Shown here piece by piece: positions 15,001 through 19,283 of a stretch of 29,628 nucleotides of DNA. The translations under genes and the position numbers were made by a program. The stretch is taken from positions 1 to 29,628 of the forward strand of contig JAFYGX010000209.1 in the NCBI GenBank assembly GCA_017543025.1, given 5' to 3'. Source of the stretch: Solobacterium sp. Its GTDB lineage: Bacteria > Bacillota_I > Bacilli_A > Erysipelotrichales > Erysipelotrichaceae. The notes beneath the pieces were generated by a model. The model was given only the letters and a program-made list of their open reading frames with translations, searched no databases and was not told the origin of the DNA. Each line of letters begins with the position of its first letter. Position 1 is the first letter of the stretch.

Positions 15001-18000
15001 TGGGTTCCAAGTACAGATGGCACACAGAGATATGATGAGATTGAAAAGACGGAAGGCTATTACACCGTTTCCAATAATGAAGTAGTATGCAAGCTGACAG
15101 ACGCAGATAATAACCTGCTCTATACCGAAGGACATGCAATCCGGGAAAACAAGTCTTCCACAGCGACCACAAGACTGTTCCCGGCAGTTTACGGAACGCT
15201 GGAAGAGGGATTTAATTCTGCACAGAATGGAACGTTTGTCTATAAAGACAGAACAGCGGCTGTTGCAGGTGAACTGAAGCTGAAGGTACTGAAGGACTTT
15301 ACGATTTCACGACCGGTAACCTACATCAGTGAGCGTAAGATTACCTTTACAACCGCTGAAACCACCAGAACAAAGGATGACCGGTATATCTTCAGCACTA
15401 CGCGTACAACCGATACGTCCAGAGCTCTGATTCGCCGCAGCTACAGTGAAGATGGTTCGGCAAATGCAAATGACGGCGCATTGATTACCCTTTCTCGGGG
15501 TGCAGATATGACCCTGCAGAACATTCGGCTGAACGGGCAGAAAACAAACTATAACGGCAGAGCGATCCATGTGACAGATGGTAGTTCTCTTACGATACAG
15601 AGTCATACACAGATTGAAAACTTCAGACAGGAAGCGGCAGCAGACAGTGCCGGTGAAAGTGATCTCAAGGGAGGCGCAGTCCTGCTGGAGGACAATACAA
15701 ATCTCACAATTGACGGCGGCTACAACCGTACAGCCATTTTCACCGGAAATGAGGTTGTGAATCATCGCACTGCAGGTAATACAGGGTCTGACGGCGGTGC
15801 AATCGCTGTCGGTGCAGACTGTACCTTCCGTATCACGAATGCGCAGTTCAGCAGTAACCGCGCCGTCTCTGATGCAGAAAAGAAAGGCAATGGCGGTGCT
15901 GTAAGCATCAATAAAACAAAAGAAGCTGCAGACCAGCTTGATCTAGAGATTTACAATGTGGTCTTTACAGGCAACTCAGCAAGCTATAAGGGCGGTGCAG
16001 TCCGTACTGCAGAGAATTGTAATCTTACAGTAAACAACTGCACCTTCAGTTCCAACACTGCTGTAAATGAAGGCGGCGCAATTGCCGTGCTGTCCAAGGC
16101 AGAAACACCTTCCAGCCTGACAATTACCAACGGTACAACCTTTACAGGAAATACTGCGGCGTCGGGCGGAGCGGTACGGATCGGCGGAAACGGAACACTG
16201 AATCTGAATCATGTAACGATGAGAAACAACAGCGCAACCGAAAATGGCGGTGCGGTTTCCGCAGCACCTGCGGCAGTCGTAACCTTTACCAGCGGCACCA
16301 TTGCCGGCAATACTGCAGTACTCGGAAGCGCACTTTATGCAGAAGATGGTGCTTCAGTTACCATTACGAATGCCAGCATTACCGGCAATACCGCAAGCGG
16401 TACCATTGGCGGAGCCATCAATATTGGCGGTAACAACGCAAGACTCTATTTTGGTGGGAATCCGACGGTGTTCGATAACTTCGGGGAAGGCGATAATGTT
16501 CAGCAGAAAAACCTGATTCTGAGTGAAGATACCAATGCGATCATCAATACAACCGAAGATGGTCTGCAAGGCGGCATCATCGGCGTATATGTGATTGAAG
16601 ACAACGGAAGCGTATTTGAAGAACATGGTCTGCCTGGCAAACCATTCGGCACCTTCGGTGACGCAGGCCATCTGAAACCGGAAGTCTTCCGCAATGATCA
16701 CAGCCTGGCGCTCTATGGAGTAAAGAAAGATAGCGATAACAACATCTACTGGGTCGATGTTCTCTGCAAGCTGACGGATGCGAATGACAATATCCTTTAT
16801 CAGGACATCCGTCTCACGATCAACGGAGAGACACAGATCCGCAAAGGGCAGGCGGTTTATGCACGGATCACCACGGCAGACGGCGGTACAGCAGAAGACG
16901 GCTTCAACGTATTGCTCAACGGATTTGAAGTTGCACAGAATACCGGAACATCCGCGAACAGGCTTTATTCCAGAAACGGAACAAGTTTCTCCGTGATTGC
17001 GAACAGCGATCCGATCAGGCTGAAAATGCTGAAAGACTATAATCTGGAAAAGAGCATTGTTCATACCGGAAGTACAAGAAGCGTAACTTTCACAACTGCA
17101 GAACAGTATGCAGATCTGACGGATGCGATGAAGGCCAGGGGTGATTACTTCTCCTACAGCACTGATCGTACAGACGGAAACGGAAATCCGGAAACCAGTG
17201 CATTGATTTCACGTGCGTTTAACGGAGACTCGATGATAACAGCCTCCGGGCAGAATCTGACGATTGCCGGCATCATACTGGATGGCGCAAGGACCAGCTA
17301 TCAGTCAACAGCGAATGGCGGTATTGTTCATGTCAGCACGAATGGCATACTGACTGTGACAGACGGTGCGGTATTGCGGAATTCCATTACAACCGGAAAT
17401 GGTGCAGGAATCTGGCTGGAGTGGACAGATGCTGAGAATCATGCAGTATTGAACCTCTCCGGCAATCCAAGCTTTGGCGGAACTGACCGAGTAGGTGGCG
17501 AAGGAACCGACAAGGATAATCTGAAAGGAACAGAAGGCAACTTTGTTCGGAAAGATGCAAGGTTTAAAACAGGCGATACCGAACCGGCCAACGGCGGAAA
17601 GCAGTACCCGAAGGAAAACAACACCAGCTACTATCTGGTTCGTCAGGATATCTACATCTCCGGAACACCGATTACACCAATCGATACAGCGAAACCGCAT
17701 TCCGCAATTCATGTGACCGGGAACCTGATCTCCGGTGATGGCACAATCTGGGTATGGGCAGACAATGTGAATCATTATGAAATGCTCAAACAGTTTGCGA
17801 TGTTCAGTGAGGGAGGAACCGGCTTAAGTGATGTGGAAAAGGACACCAGCATGCGGGCGTTCCGCAACGCACAGCCTGACAGTGTGACAAACTGCGGCGG
17901 CGATTATCTGACAGGCCAGAAAGGTGAAGTGAAAGACTGGATCTACTGGACTGGCGGATTTGATGTCGTATTTGTAAAGACGGACAGCTTTGGTGTCGGT

Positions 18001-18870
18001 CTGCCAGGAGTTGAATTTACGCTTTATTCTGATGAAGCGTGCACCACTCCGTTTGAAATGACTTTCACAGGCAGCACACCTGCAACAGGTGACGGCAAGC
18101 GTGCCACCACAGTCTCCAGTGATGGAACAGCGACTTATAAAGATAAGAATGGCAATACAGTCACACTCGTAAAGGGTGAGGTCCTGCTGGCCAAGGTACC
18201 TCCGAAAACGTTCTATCTGAAAGAAACATCTGTACCGGACGGATTCAACCGTGTGGAAAATAGCCAGGGGACAAACCAGGAGATTAATAAGAATCAGGTT
18301 TATCAGGTTAATGTGCTTGGAACCGGAGAGTTTACGATTAAGAAGAAGGGAACAGATGGTCAGTATTCGGAAGAAGTCTATAAAGAGAAACGCCGTGAGG
18401 TGACCGTCAATGGACAGACGACAGATCTCATTCAGTATGTCATTCTGAATATCCCGGAAGCAGAACGGAAGGTGGTACTGCGAAAGATTCATCTGGAAGG
18501 CGAAGGGGAAGATAAAGAACATCTTTCACTTGAAGGAGCGACATTTGAAGTCTTACGGTATGACCGGACGCCGGTAAAATCAACCAACAGCGAAGGAGAA
18601 ACCGTGACAGAATTTACCAGCGGCGCATCTGGTGTATATTTCATTGATACATTGCCGTATGGGCTGTACTATCTCCATGAGAAATCCGTTCCATCTGGTT
18701 ATCAGACAATTACAGCAGATAAAGACGGTACTAAGGATGGCAACTGGTTTATTCTGATAGTGAATAAGAACGGAGCCGGCTACATAACGAAACCGGTACA
18801 GGGAATCCCTGATTATGAAAACGGAACTCCGCTTTATACGATTACAGCTCCGGAAACAGTAAAACCCTGA
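1..18870 (+). CDS. Giant modular surface/secreted protein, 5'-truncated by window edge (BspA-like LRR, SpaA/Cna-B, InlB-like and Pmp-like beta-helix modules)
   Basis: The frame is open from base 1 with no convincing start (the GTG at 10 has no ribosome binding site), so the true N-terminus and any signal peptide lie upstream. Counting residues from GTG 10, the order is: paired modules (about 1-432); a BspA-like leucine-rich block (about 437-770, opening with VLTISGTGAM); a third copy of one paired module (790-868); Ig-like regions; a SpaA domain near 1582-1657 (YGIKETAAPDGY); a Cna-B-like domain (from about 1708); beta-helix module 1 (2085-2387); further Ig-like repeats; an InlB-type repeat (about 3029-3125); beta-helix modules 2-5 (3245-4046, 4051-4700, 5027-5581, 5586-5980); and SpaA-like domains after modules 3 (two) and 5 (two). 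The likely role is adhesion or another extracellular function. SpaA and Cna-B families often form Lys-Asn isopeptide bonds. The C-terminus (ITAPETVKP) has no LPxTG, membrane helix or basic tail, so how it is held on the cell is unclear. No frameshift is seen over 18.9 kb. Confidence 0.9.
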   Translation: MNAVVSSTPIYADYYTFHISVSEEKEEGYEVSIVFPQTVKGNDYRLFFVENEEVTEIKDGTVDTTGEEGDPEAAGFSFHTDRLGEFVFACTKTYEYQIPEGSLVYEVTKDEPVSLREVLVSSEMVSEEDADLFVTYVTEVTSQDPEAVKVELLNEEECMITPSAMFSETSLTVTMEDGQSGTITVKDTREHQPVEEDGGIEAAVSNPEDEEIESIVIKPAEDKLLPKDAESTAKVVEGSASIEKIAADAEQKKGNPEAVTEYKVFDIDLENVKKEDYNGFHVELTLSEAGAVSGGEYKLYHIKDDGTYEAVPVEVKTRKDEAGNEVADTIVFTTPSFSEFVLAYTVDFHWGDYTYSIDGESEITLSALLEKLNVTEITITDVTDVSFTNPEYIEITKTEPDWVLRSLKTFNTEEKLTLSLKNGKSVEIKVTDESAGESGTWTNGNNGSGTWAVDEDGVLTISGTGAMKDYTTNNKWVSETPWFDYIVKDSTHPNPSVTKIVITGGITRIGTNSFTRTYNLNEIDASDCTSLTTIGGSAFKQQSSGSASNNPNNPKIINFSGCSNLSTIETDAFRDCKKIDSIDISGTKLNASVLTTSGAGFGSSKTAIQTLKANNCTSITGALDLSEYTSLTTLELSGCSGITSLTLPASVTTLDISGCVNLDSLELSACTNLTTVKAGNRSDLTDLSWLTLPSSVTTLDVSGFTSLTSITVPTSVTSLNASGCTGITALDLSSTSLSSIDVSDNHALTALKIPASVNSLNITGCSNVVIYFDGTSSSLPENLIPDSVPLISWGDYSYSIPRFSSVTLQEIFTALGITGITAENDVQSISASDDSILQIDGLTVKNLTLFEQPQTLTITLKSGISGSIKVELLPLTESDDLNQFTDDQTSYSYEGDTRSYPLTEAAALKEGDHLSLSLSFSEVPDGTEGARQMALLEPMTYTFPAGLTVTDVPETIMFSSGNRNDNESFELSVTRSTDPDTGAQILELTGEFNDAQKEAIRALSAVSFTIPVTVQVTAVPGEYELGNGLVLSAVSPKNAKVTIASGEYDAETDTIQYTVTVEAEGDLTVEGIDYPVVITDLSAGNTPAVSFVSGSYLYTHKEGFDPEHASKVNGEDAVIGTETAFTGLPVTVSQMYGGDVITLTYTAKPLKGTYIGNEQAEITNTATIDNHRNPYNIPTDDTASVSNTVAYHTLNREYLTLDGSWAYWRVTVNPSGYKINNGSDLKLADVFDDGVTGDAEQSIDYSSIKVTSEADISYDYSGSTGTFVIPDSTAVTITYRTRIKANPGDAKLFRGTARLTDQDGTVIATATAGVTQEPVVIYPSPTDVDGPVNRYMLKLYVYADGAMQTGIAGATFILKDANQRAIEYKLGDNKGEPVTFTTGENGYVNIDLNEEPGDVSIQKNTAYYLEMMQALPGYQKDNTLYSFMITDDPDYDAGGFYTYYNGDTMKVRLYPAEPGLSVSIRFSGSYSLRDDQKNAVVAILQKKDDHNNWVEVERHPYTDTRWGSITFNEVLYDENLGVYQNVYRVVEENQSPWDLPEDINLTTHYYSMVNAAEAMPYTEPQDFSVDKASDSVSVVIDNRYEESQLTIVKMNKSTGEALPDAEFSVYQILNGQQTGEPVKTYTTDSEGTIVVRGGESFESETLYGIKETAAPDGYLLPQHEEWQYFYFCNDPYLEPSILANLPEGATAVNLTNSGDKVTVDNQKEIIDIPIMKLWQGGTWPENAEVVIGLYRRIEGEEEDQPVLNPDDSAPMTKTLTQAIPYNTFTGLYSRDEQDRNYIYSIKEESINGIDPLDAGYVQEYGISSAGVYIVRNKPATSLTVRKEWYDFSGNRIEDETLLREQSPVTFDVYQSSVAFTDSTTEDGVTYEDLAAFTESCEKVREHLTFGMDDGWTMMIRDLDQQDDLGNRYYYYALEDIPSFGTELYVLDDENGIITIQNQIAPENVNLTVTKAALVEDPRPESLDRDFEFTLKLTANGHPVRSWQVYTDLEHPENNLVTDWNGEVKFTLKPTNPDQQPTEGASITLSVPVGVNASVTETANPEYTVETAATVSGETGDNGRTFSYGTDSEVPEVTLTYTNTLRVICKVIDDNNNQTPFESLKSALRFIHDHAGSFTSPWTIYLLEDYEIPATDVVTVQEGESLIITTASTQDSMFPFRPGEEEDRGVIKRGAVSGSLFTNNGTLTLENIILDGNKDNFTAEGDGGLVNSNGTLHLNQDTVLRNSAASGKGGAVCAAGSVYIAASGIEITGNSAPSASALYLNGTLTMTTGIIKGNTGARDGAVVVEAATDRINLNGNPVIFGNTDAQGKNANLYIGADSDNILNVVTPGLTADAQIGVTAMEGHMLIGEQFATAEFEQTANLKCFVNDAYGYRGKLKDGTSTNIVWDGLTITIKKEYEGRGASANDRFTITLSSSSIIMSSYIIDGTLDYTVTAARQGRPGRIVFRNVKADDVISISPLPVGEYTIAEEASNYTPTYTGNETGSETPVTIEGGVFTAENDSTITVTNTRRLAQVNFTKILEDRLKSETETQEFAFTVSLHEADGTAVSGFKLAEGITTNDNGDASFTMSPSNSADDEKVFTAPVGVTMAIREKNDLNYRVIVEAKTLENAAISNLAEESSEQDTVFTFQVSDDGAAIKFTNERKMANIALQKRLINKVSETESFTFTITLTRADGNPAAGYTMYKDEEDPSKNITTDTAGKAAIKFDFGKGESFKDIQLDIPDGTKLEVAETDVNGHPDFYDTTYSINNGTAQPGTKATINTVSDSDSSIAFTNTRKTKTIVVKNTVNGYSGNVVPFTYTATVTDWNSEEPKPENYDDYNANDFINGVMTFELTTGQTQTLTVPYGAELTVAEGFIVGYGTTVKRGSAAAVEKLSDTFTVTRDTDMPASSPLLFTNSQLIGLRIVNNTSSKLENVTITVDKNNIYLVNEDQTGQERISTNKTATISVDAGKTAILEIQHDTSVTASQSYSVKGTTPAVGYYYTINNEPSFHETANPAILRVYNASNYEVKGELRYSVQDSTVTFTEQPLVSFDSNGGFWTTEMEGYKDRDGDRRVYQKPVTSGEKVARPSPDPVYPTAEEIGFLGWTVDEDFANASHAAGEDISAKAYDFENTPVTEPITLYAVWAKPARDERVVTVKNGTAEIMDVTVTLTKNGSPVSRHVIYTDPQNPDSKITTNDNGIATIGIPAGESRNLTVPDQVNAVFSVENETLAVSSQYELIASDDNKSYTIASVNRDGTVTFIPGVCKITDAAGNVLYDNNGKTAVYATLSAAFTAYGGTLYTDASHTTAGTQAYVKMLVDEYTITETVPITFPSKPMTFTTAGKDDDDFPYVGSRTRSAIYRSMEGANNNCFIAGAGNTTLTDIILDGGSEYGVKIAKAKNGGLIYMNNDAGILNVTEGATLRNCEFAVYDDGNNSRGGAIYMTKGTLNVDAGLFSNLHAYQGGAICVTGGTMNVTGTAGSTKFEDCSSEKQDGGAIYYNRAKDVVIDGGTDKDNPGIIFTRCVAAYTNGTGDGSDGGAIFATSNYTNTVTVKGCSFVECSARTGNKESTSGYGGGGICAYKVKGLTVEACTFEDCDTLCGGGAIAAIVKYTETVENETVTVKNSDFNRCNCKGQAGALGVYQDNNGATNSATKLSVIDSTFDHCSSGTNNGSGGAIQCYLPCMEFSGSTFTDCWAGKEGGAVNNFFGSNYTAVWGKSSMTVTNCRFIRCRAEDRYDTSAVQHYGGGINTKAKTVTVTGSYFEDCVSTLREGGALHIGGQGGGSKATITGSTFKNCSAKNGGGAVLSSHETLEISTSNFYGCSSSASNGGAVYHTRNSRGDSEQGTTTITESIFGIDPKDEGSLGCSAVQNGGAIWTRAATYSITDCTINNCSANNGGAIYLDNEKTAGQSGTITDGSIIDCQAVKGSAIYVENKATFSGELNVSGNTVSDINDGAIHGGKLYFEGNVKVENNSCSADSTYNHDVLMQNNNATTIYTTSNGLEEMANIGVYVPDSVFNNRGLEGKAFGTYDNGEGSSGSNYLDAFFNNRDSELYGYQASTTDTNIYWGIYICKITDEEGNTLKRTNGRDAIYPRINLALEEFNTVTGGKPVYVKMLIENYNLGQTAQIENFPDANITLTTETHTDKKPVEGEYDGKHPYRGKEGTFCTISRTNSTNQLFKLNNENATFQLRNITLDGRKDKTTEKGNFRLIEVASGNLFINRGTTMQYGAASNGGAIEAAADAQVTINGEYDADTKEPTVRFINCTVTGNKPNGGAIRAYDLTIKNSSNNKGEYGTAFISCSAYNGGAITSLGSSMEINGVYFEDCHTTSAGGAIYHNNSAADTTTTVKNSAFENCRTNGNNWAHGGAIEARTAVLNVEDCSFNDCQATSDGGAVYHGFVDGNNKPSGNRDKTLIKNTSFTGCATSGTDTGYNYGGSVYTQAKTAEVIDSSFLNSTATNHGGALYCQTSVADSDVIIYGTRFLNCSTSRNGGNGGAIYTNSKALTLQKNGTAETTISSCSAPGYSGAVHMANSGSVLNVKDGTVISNCYANKGGAIYLLSDVTMNLTESPEFRENGYTTQSGSIVDAEAGACIYLSEGSRINLSGSPKFSRNILSNQPRITNGGITDFVRQDIYLAGYAGTSATSIYVVGELTGDTIWVWPEQSPHRLPNEQFAKIDDEVTVSDETLSHLRNSLADNVTHCEYGEYLAGVQLGEGNKNVYWDKMYTVSFKKIDNKGVTVPGAGFTFYKDMACKEVVGSADSADGETDTDAQGKLLPRGTVEFTSIRIGAYYMKETGVPTSFKENDATYIVLVGTPYLAPNDDNRYLWENGGPLDVPDAATLVARHTTDAGKYYGIFPLDENNKAVLRANLASNSVGIVNIRNDYQVSFMKTDSDGKALPGAAFTIYTQILDSEGNPAAFEDGYPELMLWSRDGETYPAPVVSADGTAAYKDVNNNTLPKGMVYFRELPLGTYYLLETDYPERNGDGRRTYYAESDRVFRLTVEEDTESPDNIKSTLSEWVPSTDGTQRYDEIEKTEGYYTVSNNEVVCKLTDADNNLLYTEGHAIRENKSSTATTRLFPAVYGTLEEGFNSAQNGTFVYKDRTAAVAGELKLKVLKDFTISRPVTYISERKITFTTAETTRTKDDRYIFSTTRTTDTSRALIRRSYSEDGSANANDGALITLSRGADMTLQNIRLNGQKTNYNGRAIHVTDGSSLTIQSHTQIENFRQEAAADSAGESDLKGGAVLLEDNTNLTIDGGYNRTAIFTGNEVVNHRTAGNTGSDGGAIAVGADCTFRITNAQFSSNRAVSDAEKKGNGGAVSINKTKEAADQLDLEIYNVVFTGNSASYKGGAVRTAENCNLTVNNCTFSSNTAVNEGGAIAVLSKAETPSSLTITNGTTFTGNTAASGGAVRIGGNGTLNLNHVTMRNNSATENGGAVSAAPAAVVTFTSGTIAGNTAVLGSALYAEDGASVTITNASITGNTASGTIGGAINIGGNNARLYFGGNPTVFDNFGEGDNVQQKNLILSEDTNAIINTTEDGLQGGIIGVYVIEDNGSVFEEHGLPGKPFGTFGDAGHLKPEVFRNDHSLALYGVKKDSDNNIYWVDVLCKLTDANDNILYQDIRLTINGETQIRKGQAVYARITTADGGTAEDGFNVLLNGFEVAQNTGTSANRLYSRNGTSFSVIANSDPIRLKMLKDYNLEKSIVHTGSTRSVTFTTAEQYADLTDAMKARGDYFSYSTDRTDGNGNPETSALISRAFNGDSMITASGQNLTIAGIILDGARTSYQSTANGGIVHVSTNGILTVTDGAVLRNSITTGNGAGIWLEWTDAENHAVLNLSGNPSFGGTDRVGGEGTDKDNLKGTEGNFVRKDARFKTGDTEPANGGKQYPKENNTSYYLVRQDIYISGTPITPIDTAKPHSAIHVTGNLISGDGTIWVWADNVNHYEMLKQFAMFSEGGTGLSDVEKDTSMRAFRNAQPDSVTNCGGDYLTGQKGEVKDWIYWTGGFDVVFVKTDSFGVGLPGVEFTLYSDEACTTPFEMTFTGSTPATGDGKRATTVSSDGTATYKDKNGNTVTLVKGEVLLAKVPPKTFYLKETSVPDGFNRVENSQGTNQEINKNQVYQVNVLGTGEFTIKKKGTDGQYSEEVYKEKRREVTVNGQTTDLIQYVILNIPEAERKVVLRKIHLEGEGEDKEHLSLEGATFEVLRYDRTPVKSTNSEGETVTEFTSGASGVYFIDTLPYGLYYLHEKSVPSGYQTITADKDGTKDGNWFILIVNKNGAGYITKPVQGIPDYENGTPLYTITAPETVKP
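280..561 (+). repeat. N-terminal B module, copy 1 of the giant protein
   Basis: This is the first copy of a module of about 80-95 residues. It starts with alternating aromatics (YEYQI), continues with VSLREVL and a V-x-S-x-DP-like stretch, and ends TLTVTL/xGTITVKD-like. It is preceded by a short beta-rich stretch ending GEFVFACT. Copies at 1048-1296 and 2377-2613 follow the same plan. Family not recognised. Confidence 0.55.
1048..1296 (+). repeat. N-terminal B module, copy 2 of the giant protein
   Basis: This copy starts WGDYTYSI, continues ITLSALLEKL and ends KLTLSLKNGKSVEIKVTD. The preceding stretch ends SEFVLAYT, matching GEFVFACT before copy 1, so the repeated unit is a two-domain pair (A plus B). 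The BspA-like leucine-rich block follows directly. Confidence 0.6.
1315..2330 (+). repeat. BspA-like leucine-rich repeat block within the giant protein
   Basis: The block opens with the GTW...DGVLTISGTGAM signature that commonly precedes LRR_5 (BspA/TpLRR) repeats. About a dozen short repeats follow, of the form LTxLxLSGCxxITSLxLPxSV. It is framed by B-module copies 2 and 3. LRR_5 blocks of this type occur in adhesins of oral and gut bacteria. Confidence 0.75.
2377..2613 (+). repeat. N-terminal B module, copy 3 of the giant protein
   Basis: This copy starts WGDYSYSI, nearly identical to the start of copy 2, then VTLQEIFTALGITGI, and ends TLTITLKSGISGSIKVEL. It lacks the A-type partner and sits directly after the leucine-rich block, so the LRR block appears to sit between copies 2 and 3. 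Confidence 0.6.
6262..7170 (+). repeat. Beta-helix module 1 of the giant protein
   Basis: The module starts at the Cys of CKVIDD. It carries the shared entry strand (WTIYLLEDYEIPATD then LIITTAS) and the rung LENIILDGNK, and ends at NIVWDG. It has Asn-type rungs (LRNSA, ITGNSA) and one GGAV. It is the first of five modules with the same plan, and lies about 2.6 kb upstream of module 2. Confidence 0.65.
9094..9384 (+). repeat. InlB-type beta-repeat (Listeria-Bacteroides repeat) in the giant protein
   Basis: The sequence VSFDSNGG near the start, a GEKVARPSPDP middle, GFLGWTVDED and the end ITLYAVW are the landmarks of the InlB B-repeat family, a small beta-grasp-like domain common in Gram-positive surface proteins. 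Only one copy is seen. Confidence 0.75.
9742..12147 (+). repeat. Beta-helix module 2, Cys-ladder, Pmp-like GGAI repeats
   Basis: The largest of the five beta-helix modules, about 800 residues. It starts CKITD, carries the entry strand YVKMLVDEYTI...MTFTTA and the rung LTDIILDGG, and ends NIYWG. I count about 12 exact GGA(I/V/L) motifs. Most rungs have Cys at the position where modules 1 and 4 have Asn (FEDCSS, FTRCVA, FDHCSS, FTDCWA, FKNCSA, FYGCSS). About 28 Cys fall in this module, very high for a Bacillota exoprotein. Confidence 0.75.
12160..14109 (+). repeat. Beta-helix module 3, Cys-ladder, Pmp-like GGAI repeats
   Basis: About 650 residues from CKITDEEGN to NVYWD. It carries YVKMLIENYNL...ITLTTE and LRNITLDGRK, about nine GGA(I/V/L) motifs and Cys-type rungs (FINCTV, FISCSA, FEDCHT, FENCRT, FNDCQA, FTGCAT, FLNCST). 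It starts only four residues after the end of module 2, so the two probably form one continuous long helix. Confidence 0.7.
14119..15060 (+). repeat. Two SpaA-like domains between beta-helix modules 3 and 4
   Basis: Two successive domains begin VSFKKIDNKG and VSFMKTDSDG, continue PGAGFTFY and PGAAFTIY, and end YYMKETGVP and YYLLETDYP. The early Lys and the late Glu in YYxxET are the usual positions of the isopeptide-forming Lys and its catalytic acid in SpaA/prealbumin-like domains. The partner Asn was not confirmed. Confidence 0.75.
15088..16752 (+). repeat. Beta-helix module 4, Asn-type Pmp-like GGAI repeats
   Basis: About 555 residues from CKLTDADNN to NIYW. The entry strand is LKVLKDFTI...ITFTTAE and the rung is LQNIRLNGQK. 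I count about eight GGA(I/V) motifs, here with Asn-type partners (FSSNRA, FTGNSA, FSSNTA, FTGNTA, MRNNSA, ITGNTA). This is the arrangement closest to the chlamydial Pmp GGAI/FxxN pair. Confidence 0.75.
16765..17949 (+). repeat. Beta-helix module 5 of the giant protein, degenerate
   Basis: It starts CKLTDANDN, carries LKMLKDYNL...VTFTTAE and IAGIILDGAR, and ends WIYWTGG. It has the same entry and exit landmarks as modules 1-4 but no exact GGA(I/V) motif (only NGGIVHV) and few rungs. Confidence 0.6.
17956..18867 (+). repeat. Two C-terminal SpaA-like domains of the giant protein
   Basis: The first starts VVFVKTDSFG with PGVEFTLY and ends FYLKETSVPDGF. The last starts VVLRKIHLEG with LEGATFEVL and ends YYLHEKSVPSGY. 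The stop codon comes about 40 residues after that motif. In related proteins this is where a linker, LPxTG, helix and basic tail would follow; none is present. Confidence 0.75.
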
Positions 18871-19283
18871 CATGCTTCAAACCGCAGAACTTCTGAAACG
18901 AATTGATATTCTGAATTCAGAGTGAGCGGGTAAACACCAGAGCGGCGATCGTTCGAAAACAGAAACTTCCGTCAGACTCAGCCTGCTATCAGATCAGGCC
19001 GGAGGAAAACGGAAGTTTTTCATAGTCAGAAGGGAGTAGTCTATCCCATAATCTGTACTTGCGAATTGCAGAGAAAAGCCGGTAACAGGGAAACAGAAGA
19101 AATTCTTGTTATCTGCCTGCAGAAGAGCGACCGGAAGCAGAGCAGGCTTCTGAATGGCAGAAACGCGCAGAGAGAATATCTGAAACAGCAGATGTGATTA
19201 TTTCAGACATTTGCGGATGACCGAATGGAGATAGTTCAGTATATTAATCATGGAACTCAATCAATGGAGAGAGGGGGAAACGA
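18871..19283. other. 413-bp intergenic region between giant gene and TPR genes
   Basis: Apart from the terminator at 18963-19020, I see no supportable gene. The last part holds the ribosome binding site of the first TPR gene (GAGAGGGGG, 19269-19277). A possible -10 (TATATT, 19240-19245) has no good -35 at proper spacing. Confidence 0.5.
18963..19020 (+). terminator. Rho-independent terminator after the giant gene
   Basis: A perfect 10-bp outer stem, AAACTTCCGT at 18963-18972 paired with ACGGAAGTTT at 19009-19018, encloses a second stem GCCTG/CAGGC and runs into TTTTT. It lies 92 bases after the stop codon. Confidence 0.8.
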
